Source: Thalassomonas sp. RHCl1
Lineage (GTDB): Bacteria; Pseudomonadota; Gammaproteobacteria; Enterobacterales; Alteromonadaceae
NCBI RefSeq assembly: GCF_947387555.1
Contig: NZ_CANDNZ010000001.1
Span: 1,333,851 to 1,397,850, forward strand
Length of the DNA stretch: 64,000 nucleotides
Reading direction: 5' to 3'
The position numbers were made by a program, and so were the translations under genes. This document shows positions 1 to 8,111 of this stretch, one piece after another (position 1 is the first letter of the stretch; the number at the start of each line of letters is the position of its first letter). The notes beneath the pieces were generated by a model that was not told the origin of the DNA, did not search any database, and was given only the letters and a program-made list of their open reading frames with translations.

Positions 1-305
1 GATAAGTCATTGAGTGATTTTTCCGGCATCAGTAAGTCGTCATAAAGCATGCCGGTTGCGACGATCACCATATCTAGCGGGCAGTTGCTGGCGGCAGTCG
101 CAGCTGCCGCCTGTATCGAACTTTCATTGTCGTAATCAATTACAGTATGAATGCACTGTGTGCCTGGCAGTTGCTGCTGCCTGGTTGCCTTGTATCGGGA
201 AAATGTATAGATGCTGGCCTCGGTAAAGCTTGCTGCCAGCTGTTGTGTCAAGGCCTTGCCAATGGCGCCGGAGCTGCCGATAACGGCAATGTTTCGAGTG
301 GTCAT
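1..305 (-). CDS. Short-chain dehydrogenase/reductase (SDR), N-terminal part
   Basis: The gene reads leftward and runs off the window, leaving about 101 N-terminal residues. The product opens MTTRNIAVIGSSGAIGKAL, a Rossmann nucleotide-binding loop of the SDR type (GxxGxxG-like GSSGAIG). Further on, PLDMVIVATGMLYDD resembles the SDR 'NNAG'-type strand in the shortened form seen in CsgA/C-factor-like SDRs. The start is the ATG at 303-305, preceded by a GAGCGAG purine stretch. It lies just downstream of and co-directional with the DUF523/DUF1722 gene, so the two may form an operon from the shared regulated promoter. Substrate unknown; NAD(P)-dependent oxidoreduction is inferred from the fold. Confidence 0.75.
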   Translation of the reverse strand, partial: MTTRNIAVIGSSGAIGKALTQQLAASFTEASIYTFSRYKATRQQQLPGTQCIHTVIDYDNESSIQAAAATAASNCPLDMVIVATGMLYDDLLMPEKSLNDL

Positions 306-370
306 TTGGTTGTACTCGCTCTGCTATGGTTCATGGGTTAACCCCTGCAGCCCGCTTTATCTTGTCAGGA

Positions 371-1378
371 CTAGCGGCAAAAGTGTCGGATTGGATGCAT
401 GCTTTGCGGATAAGGATTCAGGTAACGCTGCGCCTTGATATAGACAGAGCCATGCTGGTTCAAGTAATGGCTGAGCAGGGCCAGGGGGGTTGCCAGGGGG
501 GTGATGCCTGATTTATATCTGTCAATGACCGCCAAGATGTCTTGTTTTGCCGGCGAAGGGAGGCTTTTTTTGATGTAACCTAAAATATGAAGTAGGGCAT
601 TGGCATGATTTTTTTTGCTGGCCGGCTGTTCAAGGGCTTGCATGAATTGCGCAAGGTAGCGGCCGGTAAGTTGTTGCAACGGCATTTTTTTACCCGATGC
701 CAATAGTTGGCCAAGCTCCCGGCATTTTCTCTGATCATGGGCCATCAGCAGATACTTATAACTGCTGTGGAATTGAGTCAGCTTATGCAAGCCAGGTTGT
801 GCCATGACCTCTGTCCGAAAATTGTGATAGGCGTAGATCCGCTGGACAAAGTTATCAAAGATCTTGTTGTCATTGAGGCGACCTTCTTCTTCAATCGGCA
901 TGCTGGGATAGGCCTTTTTTAAGGCTTTGGCAAACAGACCTGCGCTTTTAACCTGGTGCGGATGCCCGTTCTCCTGATAGACTTTTACCCTTTGCAATCC
1001 GCAGCTGGGTGAGTTTTTCATCAAGATATAGCCGTCCAGTGCTGCCATTTCAGCCAGTTCAGGTGTAAAGCCTTTGATGAGTTGCTCGCTTAAATCACCG
1101 CCATCCCCTTTACTAAAGACCAGTTTTGGTGCGCTGGGATCTCCGGTAAGGCGCATGGTCGGGCGGGGAGTGCCGAAACCGGCAGCCACTTCAGGGCAAA
1201 AGGTCTTGAAGGTAAAGTGTTTACTTAAGACATCCAGACACAGGCGTGATTGCGTGTGCCCGCCATTGTAGCGCACCGCATGGCCGGCCAGGCATGCACT
1301 TAAGCCGATCTGAATCTGCGGGGCAGCACTTGTTTGCTGTTGTACTTTCATAGTGGCAATGATCTGTTGCTTTTTCAT
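371..1378 (-). CDS. DUF523-DUF1722 protein (TudS/YbgA-like)
   Basis: A 335-residue two-domain protein. The N-terminal half is DUF523: SACLAG (Cys29), RYNGG, FCPEVAAGFGTPRP (Cys61) and SPSCG (Cys126). In the related thiouracil desulfurase TudS, three such cysteines hold a [4Fe-4S] cluster. The C-terminal half, from about residue 170, is DUF1722 (YbgA-type, E. coli ybgA next to phr). The start ATG at 1376-1378 has an AGAGAGGG ribosome site; a second Met at residue 10 lacks one. It is divergent from the MerR gene, with the TGTACA array between. This family sits beside photolyase, lipocalin and MerR genes in many marine bacteria, so a light/oxidative-stress role is inferred. Desulfurase activity is not shown. 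Confidence 0.85.
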   Translation of the reverse strand: MKKQQIIATMKVQQQTSAAPQIQIGLSACLAGHAVRYNGGHTQSRLCLDVLSKHFTFKTFCPEVAAGFGTPRPTMRLTGDPSAPKLVFSKGDGGDLSEQLIKGFTPELAEMAALDGYILMKNSPSCGLQRVKVYQENGHPHQVKSAGLFAKALKKAYPSMPIEEEGRLNDNKIFDNFVQRIYAYHNFRTEVMAQPGLHKLTQFHSSYKYLLMAHDQRKCRELGQLLASGKKMPLQQLTGRYLAQFMQALEQPASKKNHANALLHILGYIKKSLPSPAKQDILAVIDRYKSGITPLATPLALLSHYLNQHGSVYIKAQRYLNPYPQSMHPIRHFCR

Positions 1379-1445
1379 GTCTAACCCTCTCTTGGCTATT
1401 GCCTGATGTTATCTGCTAATAAGCCGGTTAACATCAGAAAATACT

Positions 1446-1534
1446 TATACAGATAATATTGATGTACAATTTAAAGCTTGTACAAACAATAATAGTGTAC
1501 AACTTTAATCTTGTACACTATTATTTTTTGTATA
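1446..1534. promoter_or_regulatory. Array of six TGTACA-type operator elements
   Basis: Elements begin at 1446 (TATACA), 1463, 1479, 1496 and 1512 (all TGTACA) and 1529 (TGTATA). The steps are 17, 16, 17, 16 and 17 bp. The hexamer is palindromic, so it reads the same toward both divergent genes. The array fills the gap between the DUF523/DUF1722 gene and the MerR gene. MerR regulators of the LitR/CarH group recognise TGTACA-like half-sites, so autoregulation and divergent control by the adjacent MerR protein is the natural inference. Confidence 0.7.
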
Positions 1535-1570
1535 AGTTTTGGAAGTGCCAGATAAAGAGCTAACAGCGTA

Positions 1571-2440
1571 ATGAGCAATGAAAATCAAGACAGTTATTTT
1601 CCTATCCGTGAACTGAGTGCTCGCACTAAGGTCAACACGGTGACCCTCAGGGCCTGGGAAAGGCGTCACGGGCTGCTGACCCCGAAAAGAACCAGCAAAG
1701 GACATCGTCTTTATTGTGATCAGGATGTGGCTGTCATAGAAAAAGTACTTGCTTTGGTTGCCCGGGGGGTACCGTTAGGCAAGGTGAAGCTGCTGCTTAA
1801 GGGGGATGCTCCTGAGCCGTCTGCGGCAGAGGAAAGTGAAAACTGGCAGCAGTCGGTTGCAGCCCTGGTTGCGGCGGCCCAATTGTTTTCCGTGACTAAG
1901 TTAGAGCACCTGATCCAAGAATTTTTTGCCAATTATCCTATCTCGGTTTGTCGTGAACACCTGATAACACCGGTGTTTGCGTTATTGGCCCAGGGAGACG
2001 ATGAAGGGGCTGCGTTCGGTTTTATGGAAAGTGAACTTGTTCGTTATACCTTGATGCGCTTAAGCGCGAAAGTGAGCAAGAAAAAACAGGCGCCTGCGGT
2101 GACACTGATCGCCGGTGAGCAGGCGCCTATGTGGTGTCTGGCGTTGATGGCGCTGGAATTAACGGATCTGAAATTTTCCGTGTATCTATTTAATCGTGCT
2201 TTTAGTGTTGCGGCGGCGGTAGAGCTTGTGAAAAAGTTTAACGACAGCGACACAGTGTTTTACCAGGACGGTGTTTTAAAAGATAAAGAGCAAGCGCTGC
2301 TGGCTGCTGCGCTGGGGGATAATAAGCGGATGTGGCTGTGTGGTACGGCGCCGGTACTTACCCGCTTTGACCATGACAGCCGTGTTTTTGCTGACGTGAA
2401 AACCTGTATTACCGGCTTAGAGCATATGGCCATCAGTTAA
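1571..2440 (+). CDS. MerR-family transcriptional regulator (LitR/CarH-like)
   Basis: A 289-residue regulator. Residues 11-80 form a MerR winged helix: YFPIRELSARTKVNTVTLRAW, then ERRHGLL.P.R...GHRLY. Residues 100-180 look like the helical bundle, and 185-285 like the Rossmann-type domain, of cobalamin-binding LitR/CarH proteins. I do not see the ExDxHxxG cobalamin motif (the region reads QAPMWCLALMALEL), so it resembles LitR-type proteins thought not to bind B12. It sits beside the TGTACA array and is divergent from the DUF523/DUF1722 gene. The ATG at 1571 is preceded only by a weak purine-rich site. The family call is firm; the light or B12 sensing mode is not. Confidence 0.85.
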   Translation: MSNENQDSYFPIRELSARTKVNTVTLRAWERRHGLLTPKRTSKGHRLYCDQDVAVIEKVLALVARGVPLGKVKLLLKGDAPEPSAAEESENWQQSVAALVAAAQLFSVTKLEHLIQEFFANYPISVCREHLITPVFALLAQGDDEGAAFGFMESELVRYTLMRLSAKVSKKKQAPAVTLIAGEQAPMWCLALMALELTDLKFSVYLFNRAFSVAAAVELVKKFNDSDTVFYQDGVLKDKEQALLAAALGDNKRMWLCGTAPVLTRFDHDSRVFADVKTCITGLEHMAIS

Positions 2441-2456
2441 ACTTGCGGAGGTGTAT

Positions 2457-2510
2457 ATGCACACATTGATCACCGGAGGCACTGGTGTTGCTGCTGAACG
2501 AACCGGTTAA
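2457..2510 (+). pseudogene. Vestige of an SDR/epimerase gene (N-terminal fragment)
   Basis: A 17-codon reading frame, MHTLITGGTGVAAERTG then stop, with a perfect GGAGG ribosome site 6-7 bases before the ATG. MHTLITGGTG is the canonical first strand and glycine loop of NAD(P)-binding epimerase/SDR proteins (TIGR01777-like). Nothing resembling the rest of such a protein follows; the lipocalin gene starts 16 bp later. The simplest reading is an internal deletion of a dehydrogenase that once lay between merR and the lipocalin. It could instead act as a short leader peptide. Confidence 0.5.
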
Positions 2511-2526
2511 GAAAGGGGAATAATGC

Positions 2527-3057
2527 ATGCGATATTTTTTAACTGGGCTGATATTTGCGCTGAGCGCTTGTGTGGCAATTCCCGAGGGGATCGAGCCGGT
2601 TCAAGACTTTGAAGTAAAAAGGTACCTGGGACTATGGTATGAGATCGCAAGACTCGACCATGCTTTTGAACGCGGATTAGAGCAAGTCAGTGCCGAGTAC
2701 AGCCAGCGACAAGATGGCGGCATTAACGTGATTAACCGGGGTTTTGACAGTCAGTCAAACAGCTGGCAGCAAGCCCGGGGCAAGGGCTATTTTGTCGGCA
2801 AGCATGACGTTGGCCATTTAAAGGTGTCTTTCTTCGGGCCTTTTTACGGCTCGTACCTTATTTTTGATTTAGGCAAAAATTATCAGTATTCGTTAGTGAC
2901 CAGTAATGATCGATCTTATCTGTGGCTACTGTCCAGAACCCCGGAAATCACCGAGTCGTTAAAAAATGATTTACTCACTAAACTGGCCGGTTTGGGATTT
3001 GCAACACAAGATCTGATATTTGTTAAACAAAGCCGCGACTATCTGATGGATAAATAA
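2527..3057 (+). CDS. blc: Outer-membrane lipocalin (Blc family)
   Basis: A 176-residue lipoprotein. The signal peptide ends in the lipobox LSAC (Cys15). The mature part has the lipocalin signature GLWYEIARLDHAFERGL, with the G-x-W motif near residue 37, then strands containing GKGYFVGKHDVGHLKVSFFGPFYGSY and the C-terminal WLLSRTP motif. Blc proteins bind fatty acids or lysophospholipids at the outer membrane and are induced by stress. Length and motif order match E. coli Blc. It follows the MerR gene on the same strand and is probably part of the same regulated cluster. An ATG at 2523 is out of frame and not used. Its 3' end overlaps the convergent endonuclease pseudogene. Confidence 0.92.
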   Translation: MRYFLTGLIFALSACVAIPEGIEPVQDFEVKRYLGLWYEIARLDHAFERGLEQVSAEYSQRQDGGINVINRGFDSQSNSWQQARGKGYFVGKHDVGHLKVSFFGPFYGSYLIFDLGKNYQYSLVTSNDRSYLWLLSRTPEITESLKNDLLTKLAGLGFATQDLIFVKQSRDYLMDK

Positions 3058-3736
3058 ATATTTGCCATTTCTTTATCGTCAATAAACGGGTTTCTGTTGC
3101 CTTGTAATTTTTCAATTTTATCATTGCGCCATTGCGCCATTGCTCTTCGTGGCTCACCGGGTATTGGTTTGCCCATTTTACCATCAACGGCAGCATGCCG
3201 TGGTCCGGCAGCCGATATTTCCACAGCATATATAAGATGCTGCGGGCGATTTCCCCTTTGGCGTAATCTCTTGGTTCTATACCTGCATTCCTCTTGGAAG
3301 TGATACCCGAAGCGGTGCTTGGGCCTTCGCCGGTAAAACCTTTTTCAAAATCACATTGTTCTTCGACAAAGTGCATGTTTTCGCCCGGAATTTCCATAAA
3401 GGGCAATTGCCCCCGAGCCTGGTGATAACGGGTTAGGGCAGGCCAGAGGTTATGTAAATCTGCTTTGGCATATTGGTACTGGGCCTGGTTGCAATAACCT
3501 TTGTTATTGCAGCCGTATGCCTGCTCCAGCCAGCTGGCGGGGTAAAGCCGGGTAATGGTGACCTTGGCCTGGGGAGGTTTGTTAACGGCGCAATACAGGG
3601 TGTGATAGTTACGGTTATATAACTGCGGCCAAAAAAGTTCGTTTGTTATTTCTTGGTCTTTGTTGTCGTCAGGGGTATTGGCAATGACCAACACCGGCGT
3701 TGCCAGCAACAGCATGAATAAAGCGAAATATCTCAT
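3039..3736 (-). pseudogene. endA: Endonuclease I (EndA/Dns family), frameshifted
   Basis: The product has a signal peptide (MRYFALFMLLLATPVLVIA) and endonuclease I signatures: ADLHNLWPA, KGEIARSILYMLWKY and QYPVSHEEQW. An 8-bp direct tandem duplication (TGGCGCAA twice, minus strand, about 3126-3142) then shifts the frame. As it stands the frame runs on to a stop at 3023. Removing one copy restores EEQWRNDKIEKLQGNRNPFI, the canonical family C-terminus, with a stop at 3039-3041. The region aligning with the catalytic WEHVVPAW of Vvn/Dns reads ITRLYPASW, so the catalytic Glu-His also appears lost. Family members degrade extracellular or periplasmic DNA; this copy is probably inactive. A sequencing error could explain the frameshift but not the missing His. 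Confidence 0.75.
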
Positions 3737-4260
3737 TAAGTTTCTATTGTGTGTAGCGATTTGAAATAGGGAAAGGCTGATCAGAACTGAGATCTTAAGG
3801 AGTAGCGGGTAAAAAGGAAAGTACTTGTTCAGAAAAATGTCCGCTATTGATTAGAGAATGAGCGGATATTCTTGCCTTGATGTAAAAAATTTACTTGATA
3901 CAGAGCAAGTATTTTAGCCCGTGAGTTGCCACTGCGGATAAATAACACTCAATGTGCTTGTTTTTATTGGTAATAGCCGGACATTTTTTGAAAAAAAAGC
4001 GACGGTTAAATTAACGGGGGTTTCTAACCTATTGTTATTAAAGTGTAAAATATAGTTGTCGTAAATGTATCAAAAGTTCGTCGCTAATTTGCTAGATAGC
4101 AAAAATGAAAGCGCTACTATGAATTCAACCGGGTGGTTAAGCCTGGTGAATAAAATAAAGTGTTTGTAAATCAAATACTAATAAGGTGTGTGTTCACCAT
4201 TATAAAAATAAATATTGCGCCTGAGCAAGGCGTCAATAAACACTATAAGGAAGTTCTAAA
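3737..4260. other. Intergenic region upstream of the serine protease
   Basis: No convincing gene. It contains a 16-bp palindrome TTTGCTAGATAGCAAA at 4088-4103 and an AAGGAAG ribosome site just before the protease ATG. The region is A+T-rich and long enough to carry an elaborate promoter for the secreted protease. I could not place -35/-10 boxes with confidence. Confidence 0.5.
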
Positions 4261-5376
4261 ATGAGTAAGTCTATTTTCCAGCCGAAAGTGCTGGCAGTTT
4301 GTTTAAGTGCATTGATTTCACAAGCGGCGATTGCAGCAGATGCTGCGGTAACGCAACCAACCAAACTTGCTGATTCGTCTATTCAGGTTATCGGCGGCGA
4401 TGATACTTTTGCCCGCGACTGGATGGTATCTATCGGTTGGAGTTTTTATGATCACTGGTGTGGTGGCAGCCTGATTGATTCACAATGGGTAATGACTGCG
4501 GCGCACTGTGTTGACGGCGGTAAAACTCCGGGACAGTTCACTCTGCAAATTGGTGCCCGTGACACCAGCAACAGCAATGACGGTGTAACCGTTGGCGCTT
4601 CTGAAATTCATATTCATCCAAGCTGGAGCAGCAATGCCATTGTTAACGACATTGCTTTGATTAAGCTTGATACTCCGGTGAACAACAACACTATCGGCTT
4701 TACTACCGGTTCTACCGGCGATATTGCTACTTTAATCGGTTGGGGTGATACCAGCCACGGTAATGGCCAGTATCCAGATATTCTGCAAGCAGTTGAACTG
4801 CCTGTAATTTCGCCAAGCACATGTGACAGCATTTGGGGTCAGTACGGCGTAAACATTCCTTCTACCCAGCTTTGTGCCAGCACAAACACTGAAAGCTCAT
4901 GTAGCGGCGACAGCGGCGGCCCGCTTTTCGTTAACGAAAATGGCCAGGACAAGCAAATTGGTGTGGTGAGCTACGGTTATACTGCTTCATGTACCAGTAG
5001 CGTAGCGCCTAGCGTATTCACTCGTGTTTCCAGCTACACCGACTGGATTGACAGTGTTATGAATGACGGTGGCGTGGTAACGCCGGGTGATGGTCTGGAA
5101 GAAACCAACATTAATATTCGCCGCAGAGCAACCAATACTTATACGGTTGACATTCCAGCAGGTACTACAAGCTTCACCATCAATACCAGTGGTGGCACCG
5201 GTGATGCTGACCTGTTCGTAGGTCACTCTTCATCTTCTTCGTACGCTTGTACTTCTGAAGGAAGCAGCAACACGGAATCTTGTACTATTTCTAACCCTTC
5301 AGCGGGTACCTGGAATATTGAAGTGTATGCTTACAGCCGAGTTCGTGGTTTAACTTTAACTGCTAACTGGAACTAA
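4261..5376 (+). CDS. Secreted S1-family serine protease with C-terminal PPC domain
   Basis: A 371-residue extracellular protease. There is a signal peptide (residues 1-26, cleavage after IAA/A) and a short propeptide up to VIGG (residues 43-46), the usual zymogen cleavage point. The catalytic triad is His82 (TAAHC), Asp130 (DIAL) and Ser218 (GDSGG). The S1-pocket position equivalent to chymotrypsin 189 is Ser (SSCSGDSGG), not Asp, so chymotrypsin- or elastase-like preference is more likely than trypsin-like. Residues 290-371 form a bacterial pre-peptidase C-terminal (PPC) beta domain ending LTLTANW. An AAGGAAG site precedes the ATG, and a strong terminator follows. It stands alone on this strand. 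Confidence 0.93.
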   Translation: MSKSIFQPKVLAVCLSALISQAAIAADAAVTQPTKLADSSIQVIGGDDTFARDWMVSIGWSFYDHWCGGSLIDSQWVMTAAHCVDGGKTPGQFTLQIGARDTSNSNDGVTVGASEIHIHPSWSSNAIVNDIALIKLDTPVNNNTIGFTTGSTGDIATLIGWGDTSHGNGQYPDILQAVELPVISPSTCDSIWGQYGVNIPSTQLCASTNTESSCSGDSGGPLFVNENGQDKQIGVVSYGYTASCTSSVAPSVFTRVSSYTDWIDSVMNDGGVVTPGDGLEETNINIRRRATNTYTVDIPAGTTSFTINTSGGTGDADLFVGHSSSSSYACTSEGSSNTESCTISNPSAGTWNIEVYAYSRVRGLTLTANWN

Positions 5377-5408
5377 TTTGTAATCACTGATTGTATTACA
5401 AATGAAAC

Positions 5409-5459
5409 AATCCCACTTTTAGCTGAGATGACTCACTCAGGCTGAAAGTGGGATTTTTA
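5409..5459 (+). terminator. Rho-independent terminator of the serine protease gene
   Basis: AATCCCACTTTTAGC pairs with GGCTGAAAGTGGGATT, with inner TGAG/CTCA pairing, followed by a T-run. It lies 33 bp after the protease stop codon. Confidence 0.85.
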
Positions 5460-5578
5460 CGTTTTGCCTGAAATAAACTGCCAAACGGGCGATCTTTTGA
5501 CGCTTATCAACACTTGTTGTTTGCCTGTGCCTTATAGTGATGCTGGTATTTTAGACGCGCTAATGAGAGTGATGGCAA

Positions 5579-5800
5579 ATGAAGAAAAAAAGTATATTAC
5601 AAAAAGTCTCGATATTTTTTGGTATCACCAGCTTTACAGGTGCCTTTGTCAGCCTTATTTGGCTGCTGCTAACGAAAGAGGGGGCATCCCAGGAATATGT
5701 TGCAAGTATGGCGGCGCTGTCTTTTGTTTGCTTTGCCGGTGGCGTGGTGTTTATGACCATGGGCACGGCGAACCTGCCTAATTTAACGCCGGGTGAGTAA
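5579..5800 (+). CDS. Small two-helix membrane protein, unknown function
   Basis: A 73-residue protein starting MKKKSILQKV. Two hydrophobic segments, at about 12-30 and 42-62, are separated by a short polar loop (TKEGASQEY). I do not recognise a family. The ATG is preceded by a weak GAGAG element. It sits alone between the protease terminator and a larger membrane protein. An overlapping longer frame from 5464 in another phase has no membrane or domain pattern and was set aside. Confidence 0.55.
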   Translation: MKKKSILQKVSIFFGITSFTGAFVSLIWLLLTKEGASQEYVASMAALSFVCFAGGVVFMTMGTANLPNLTPGE

Positions 5801-5873
5801 GTGCCGGGGCGAGTTTTATTCTCTATAGTCAAACAGCCCGCTTACATTGCCTGACGGTTTAGCTGCTGATAAT

Positions 5874-5903
5874 AGCTTAACGTGATGCGAAAGACGTTAA
5901 GCT
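5874..5903. repeat. Perfect 10-bp inverted repeat
   Basis: AGCTTAACGT and ACGTTAAGCT are separated by GATGCGAAAG. There is no T-run on either side, so it is not a typical terminator. It may be a regulator site or a transcript-end hairpin for the 73-residue gene. Confidence 0.5.
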
Positions 5904-6016
5904 GAGCAGAAGCCTTGTTTATTGCCGGGCACTTGATTAATTTCATTATCTTTTTTATAAACAAGTCATTTACTTGCCAAAGTTTGCGGTTATTACTGCG
6001 GCCATGAGACAGATAA

Positions 6017-6850
6017 ATGGAATTGCTATTACATAATGTGATCATACCGATGTTGTTAATCGGCGGCGCTTTATTAAAGTTGGGCGGTTTGCTGGGGGAG
6101 TCGGAAGCGAGAATACTGTACTTAGCAATCGATAAAACTGCCGCTAACCCGGAAAAGTCAAAAATAGACCATGTACTCGGTAAGTGCTTTGATGGCTGTT
6201 TTGCCAGCGATAAAGGGGCGTTTGCATTTATCCTTCATGTCTTTTTCATTACGCTGGTATCTTTGCTCATTTCATTATCTTTTTATACCCTAAATAACAA
6301 GGGCTTGCTTGAACAGTTTGCTTCGGTAGGGTTTTTAAGGCAGTTTCTTTTTCAGGGCTTTCTGAGTGTTTATATTATTATTTTTTTAAGCTATTCATAT
6401 TATCCCCGCTTGAAAAATAATTTTGATGTGACCAAGACAGACAGTATCAGCTATTTGTTATTTCAAGTGTTTTCGCTCAATGCCGCCTTGTTTGTTTTGC
6501 TAACCGTTTTTATTCATGTGGCTTTTTACAGCCTGGGGTGGAGCGGGCATAGTAGCCTCTTGTCTATTATCAACTCCATCTGGAGTGTGTTACTTCCTGC
6601 ACTCAGTTTTAAAAGTTTGACGGGGATTTACTTCTACGCGGTTATGCTGAGCATATTCCCGGTTTTTTTGATGATATTTATAAGGCTATTGATATCTAGC
6701 GAAAGCTTATCTGGCAAATTAATGCCGTATCTTTATTGCCTGGGCTTTAAAGCTACGCCGCTAAGGGCAATTGTTATGCTGTTTACAGTATTTGTTGGCA
6801 TGCTTAGCTTGTTGCTATCATTGATAGTTTTGGCTTTTACTGCAAATTAA
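6017..6850 (+). CDS. Multi-pass membrane protein, unknown function
   Basis: A 277-residue integral membrane protein I cannot assign to a family. It has an N-terminal hydrophobic stretch (residues 4-26) and a soluble, Lys/Asp-rich segment (35-70). Strongly hydrophobic helices follow at roughly 72-92, 108-130, 150-172, 200-228 and 250-275. No signature motif is visible. No good ribosome site precedes the ATG, so the start is provisional. It lies alone in the accessory region, next to a small membrane protein on the same strand. Confidence 0.6.
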   Translation: MELLLHNVIIPMLLIGGALLKLGGLLGESEARILYLAIDKTAANPEKSKIDHVLGKCFDGCFASDKGAFAFILHVFFITLVSLLISLSFYTLNNKGLLEQFASVGFLRQFLFQGFLSVYIIIFLSYSYYPRLKNNFDVTKTDSISYLLFQVFSLNAALFVLLTVFIHVAFYSLGWSGHSSLLSIINSIWSVLLPALSFKSLTGIYFYAVMLSIFPVFLMIFIRLLISSESLSGKLMPYLYCLGFKATPLRAIVMLFTVFVGMLSLLLSLIVLAFTAN

Positions 6851-6898
6851 AACCAGAGGCCAGGCCGCCATCAGGGGAGGCCCGGCATTATTGGTTTC
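6850..6898. terminator. Imperfect hairpin between convergent genes
   Basis: AAACCA and TGGTTT flank an inner GCCaGGCC/GGCCcGGC stem, immediately after the membrane-protein stop. There is little T-run, so a shared terminator for the two convergent genes is only plausible. Confidence 0.4.
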
Positions 6899-6961
6899 AA
6901 ACCATCTTTTGTTATTGTGCCAGAGCTTTTCTAAAAATGAGGTGTGAGCACGGTGGCAATT

Positions 6962-7651
6962 TTACTGCTTTTTAACGCGGCGTGTTGTCAGCCCTATGAG
7001 TGCCATGCATAGGAGCGCTAGAGTCGTTGGCTCCGGAACATTGGCCAGTTCACCCGCACTGGTATTGCCCTGAACTAATAGTAACTGGGTATGCGTACTG
7101 GCGATATTGGAAGAGTAGTGGGTAAAGTCATCATTGACATTATTGAGTATGTTGGATCTTTCATCCTGGTACCATGCTTGAACCGCATTGATGGCACCGC
7201 TATCTGCCTGGTAAAAACCAACGATAGACGGAGAACCTTTATAGTTGTAACTCAGGCCGGTAATGCTTTGATATTCTTTTAGTAAGTCATCAACGATAGA
7301 GTTTTGAGGTATGGTAAATACCGTATTGCCGTTAGTGGCCTGATATTCAGAGTTAACTTTAGAGAAGAATAATTCCTCCCATAACTCAGTTGCTTCATAT
7401 TGGGTGGCCAGGCGCCAGCCTTCATATTCTCCTCCGGCGGCAATCAGTGTATCGAGACCTTGATAATCGATACCTGTGATAGAGCCAAAATCGAGCCATT
7501 TAAGTTCGTAACCGGGGAGATCTAAGGTGAAAGCTCCGCCATCATTTCCTGAAACATCGGCATTGATCAAGCCTGCATAAGTATTATTGGCTAAACAAAG
7601 TAGGGAGAAAATTAATGCCGTTAGTGACTTATTAATTAAAGTATTTTTCAT
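6962..7651 (-). CDS. PEP-CTERM sorting-domain secreted protein
   Basis: A 229-residue exported protein. It has a signal peptide (MKNTLINKSLTALIFSLLC, then an Ala-rich cleavage region ending NNTYA). The middle is a soluble domain with a GWRLATQYEATELWEELF segment of the kind seen in marine PEP-CTERM proteins. The C-terminal sorting signal is VPEPTTLALLCMALIGL followed by Arg/Lys-rich TTRRVKKQ. Family knowledge: exosortase recognises this tripartite signal and cleaves or anchors the protein, often in EPS/biofilm producers. Start at 7651 chosen for its AAGGATG ribosome site; the frame is open 24 codons upstream. No exosortase gene lies in this window. Confidence 0.85.
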   Translation of the reverse strand: MKNTLINKSLTALIFSLLCLANNTYAGLINADVSGNDGGAFTLDLPGYELKWLDFGSITGIDYQGLDTLIAAGGEYEGWRLATQYEATELWEELFFSKVNSEYQATNGNTVFTIPQNSIVDDLLKEYQSITGLSYNYKGSPSIVGFYQADSGAINAVQAWYQDERSNILNNVNDDFTHYSSNIASTHTQLLLVQGNTSAGELANVPEPTTLALLCMALIGLTTRRVKKQ

Positions 7652-8111
7652 TAAAACATCCTTTGAAAATTTAAGGTTTAAGCAAGAACGGGGCAGGCAA
7701 GAGTTACGCCATAAAAACGTCAATTTTCTGGGCAGTCATACTGATGGGGGAGTCATAGTTATTTGAGTGGAGGACTCTGATGGCTGAACCTTTAATCTCC
7801 TCTCTTTTAGTGCTGTATAGCATGGCCTCTAATGAAGCTTATCTGAAAAATTAATGCGCAATCTTAATGGTTTAAGGTTTAAGCCTAAGCCGTTCATGGC
7901 TGGGTAAGCCTCCCATTTTGACTTAAATTCATCAGTACATACTGAGCGTATTGGCTGTCAAATTTACTCATCTGACTTTAATTGTCCGCTGTATATTAAC
8001 GCCAAACAAAATATAACTCCTTATTTTTCAGTTGGTTGCTTTTTTGTTTATATAAATGATAACAAAATCGAAACTTTTCTCCACAAAGTGGTACTCATTA
8101 CAAAACATAAA
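7652..8111. other. Divergent intergenic region
   Basis: Contains the 5' region of the PEP-CTERM gene on the minus strand and the leader of the chaperone gene on the plus strand. It is A+T-rich near 8020-8110. I see no other gene, repeat family or recognisable operator. Confidence 0.4.

Noticed and set aside
5464..5781. A 105-codon plus-strand frame overlapping the small membrane protein gene
   Set aside because: No ribosome site, Cys-rich random composition, and the alternative frame at 5579-5800 has clear membrane helices.
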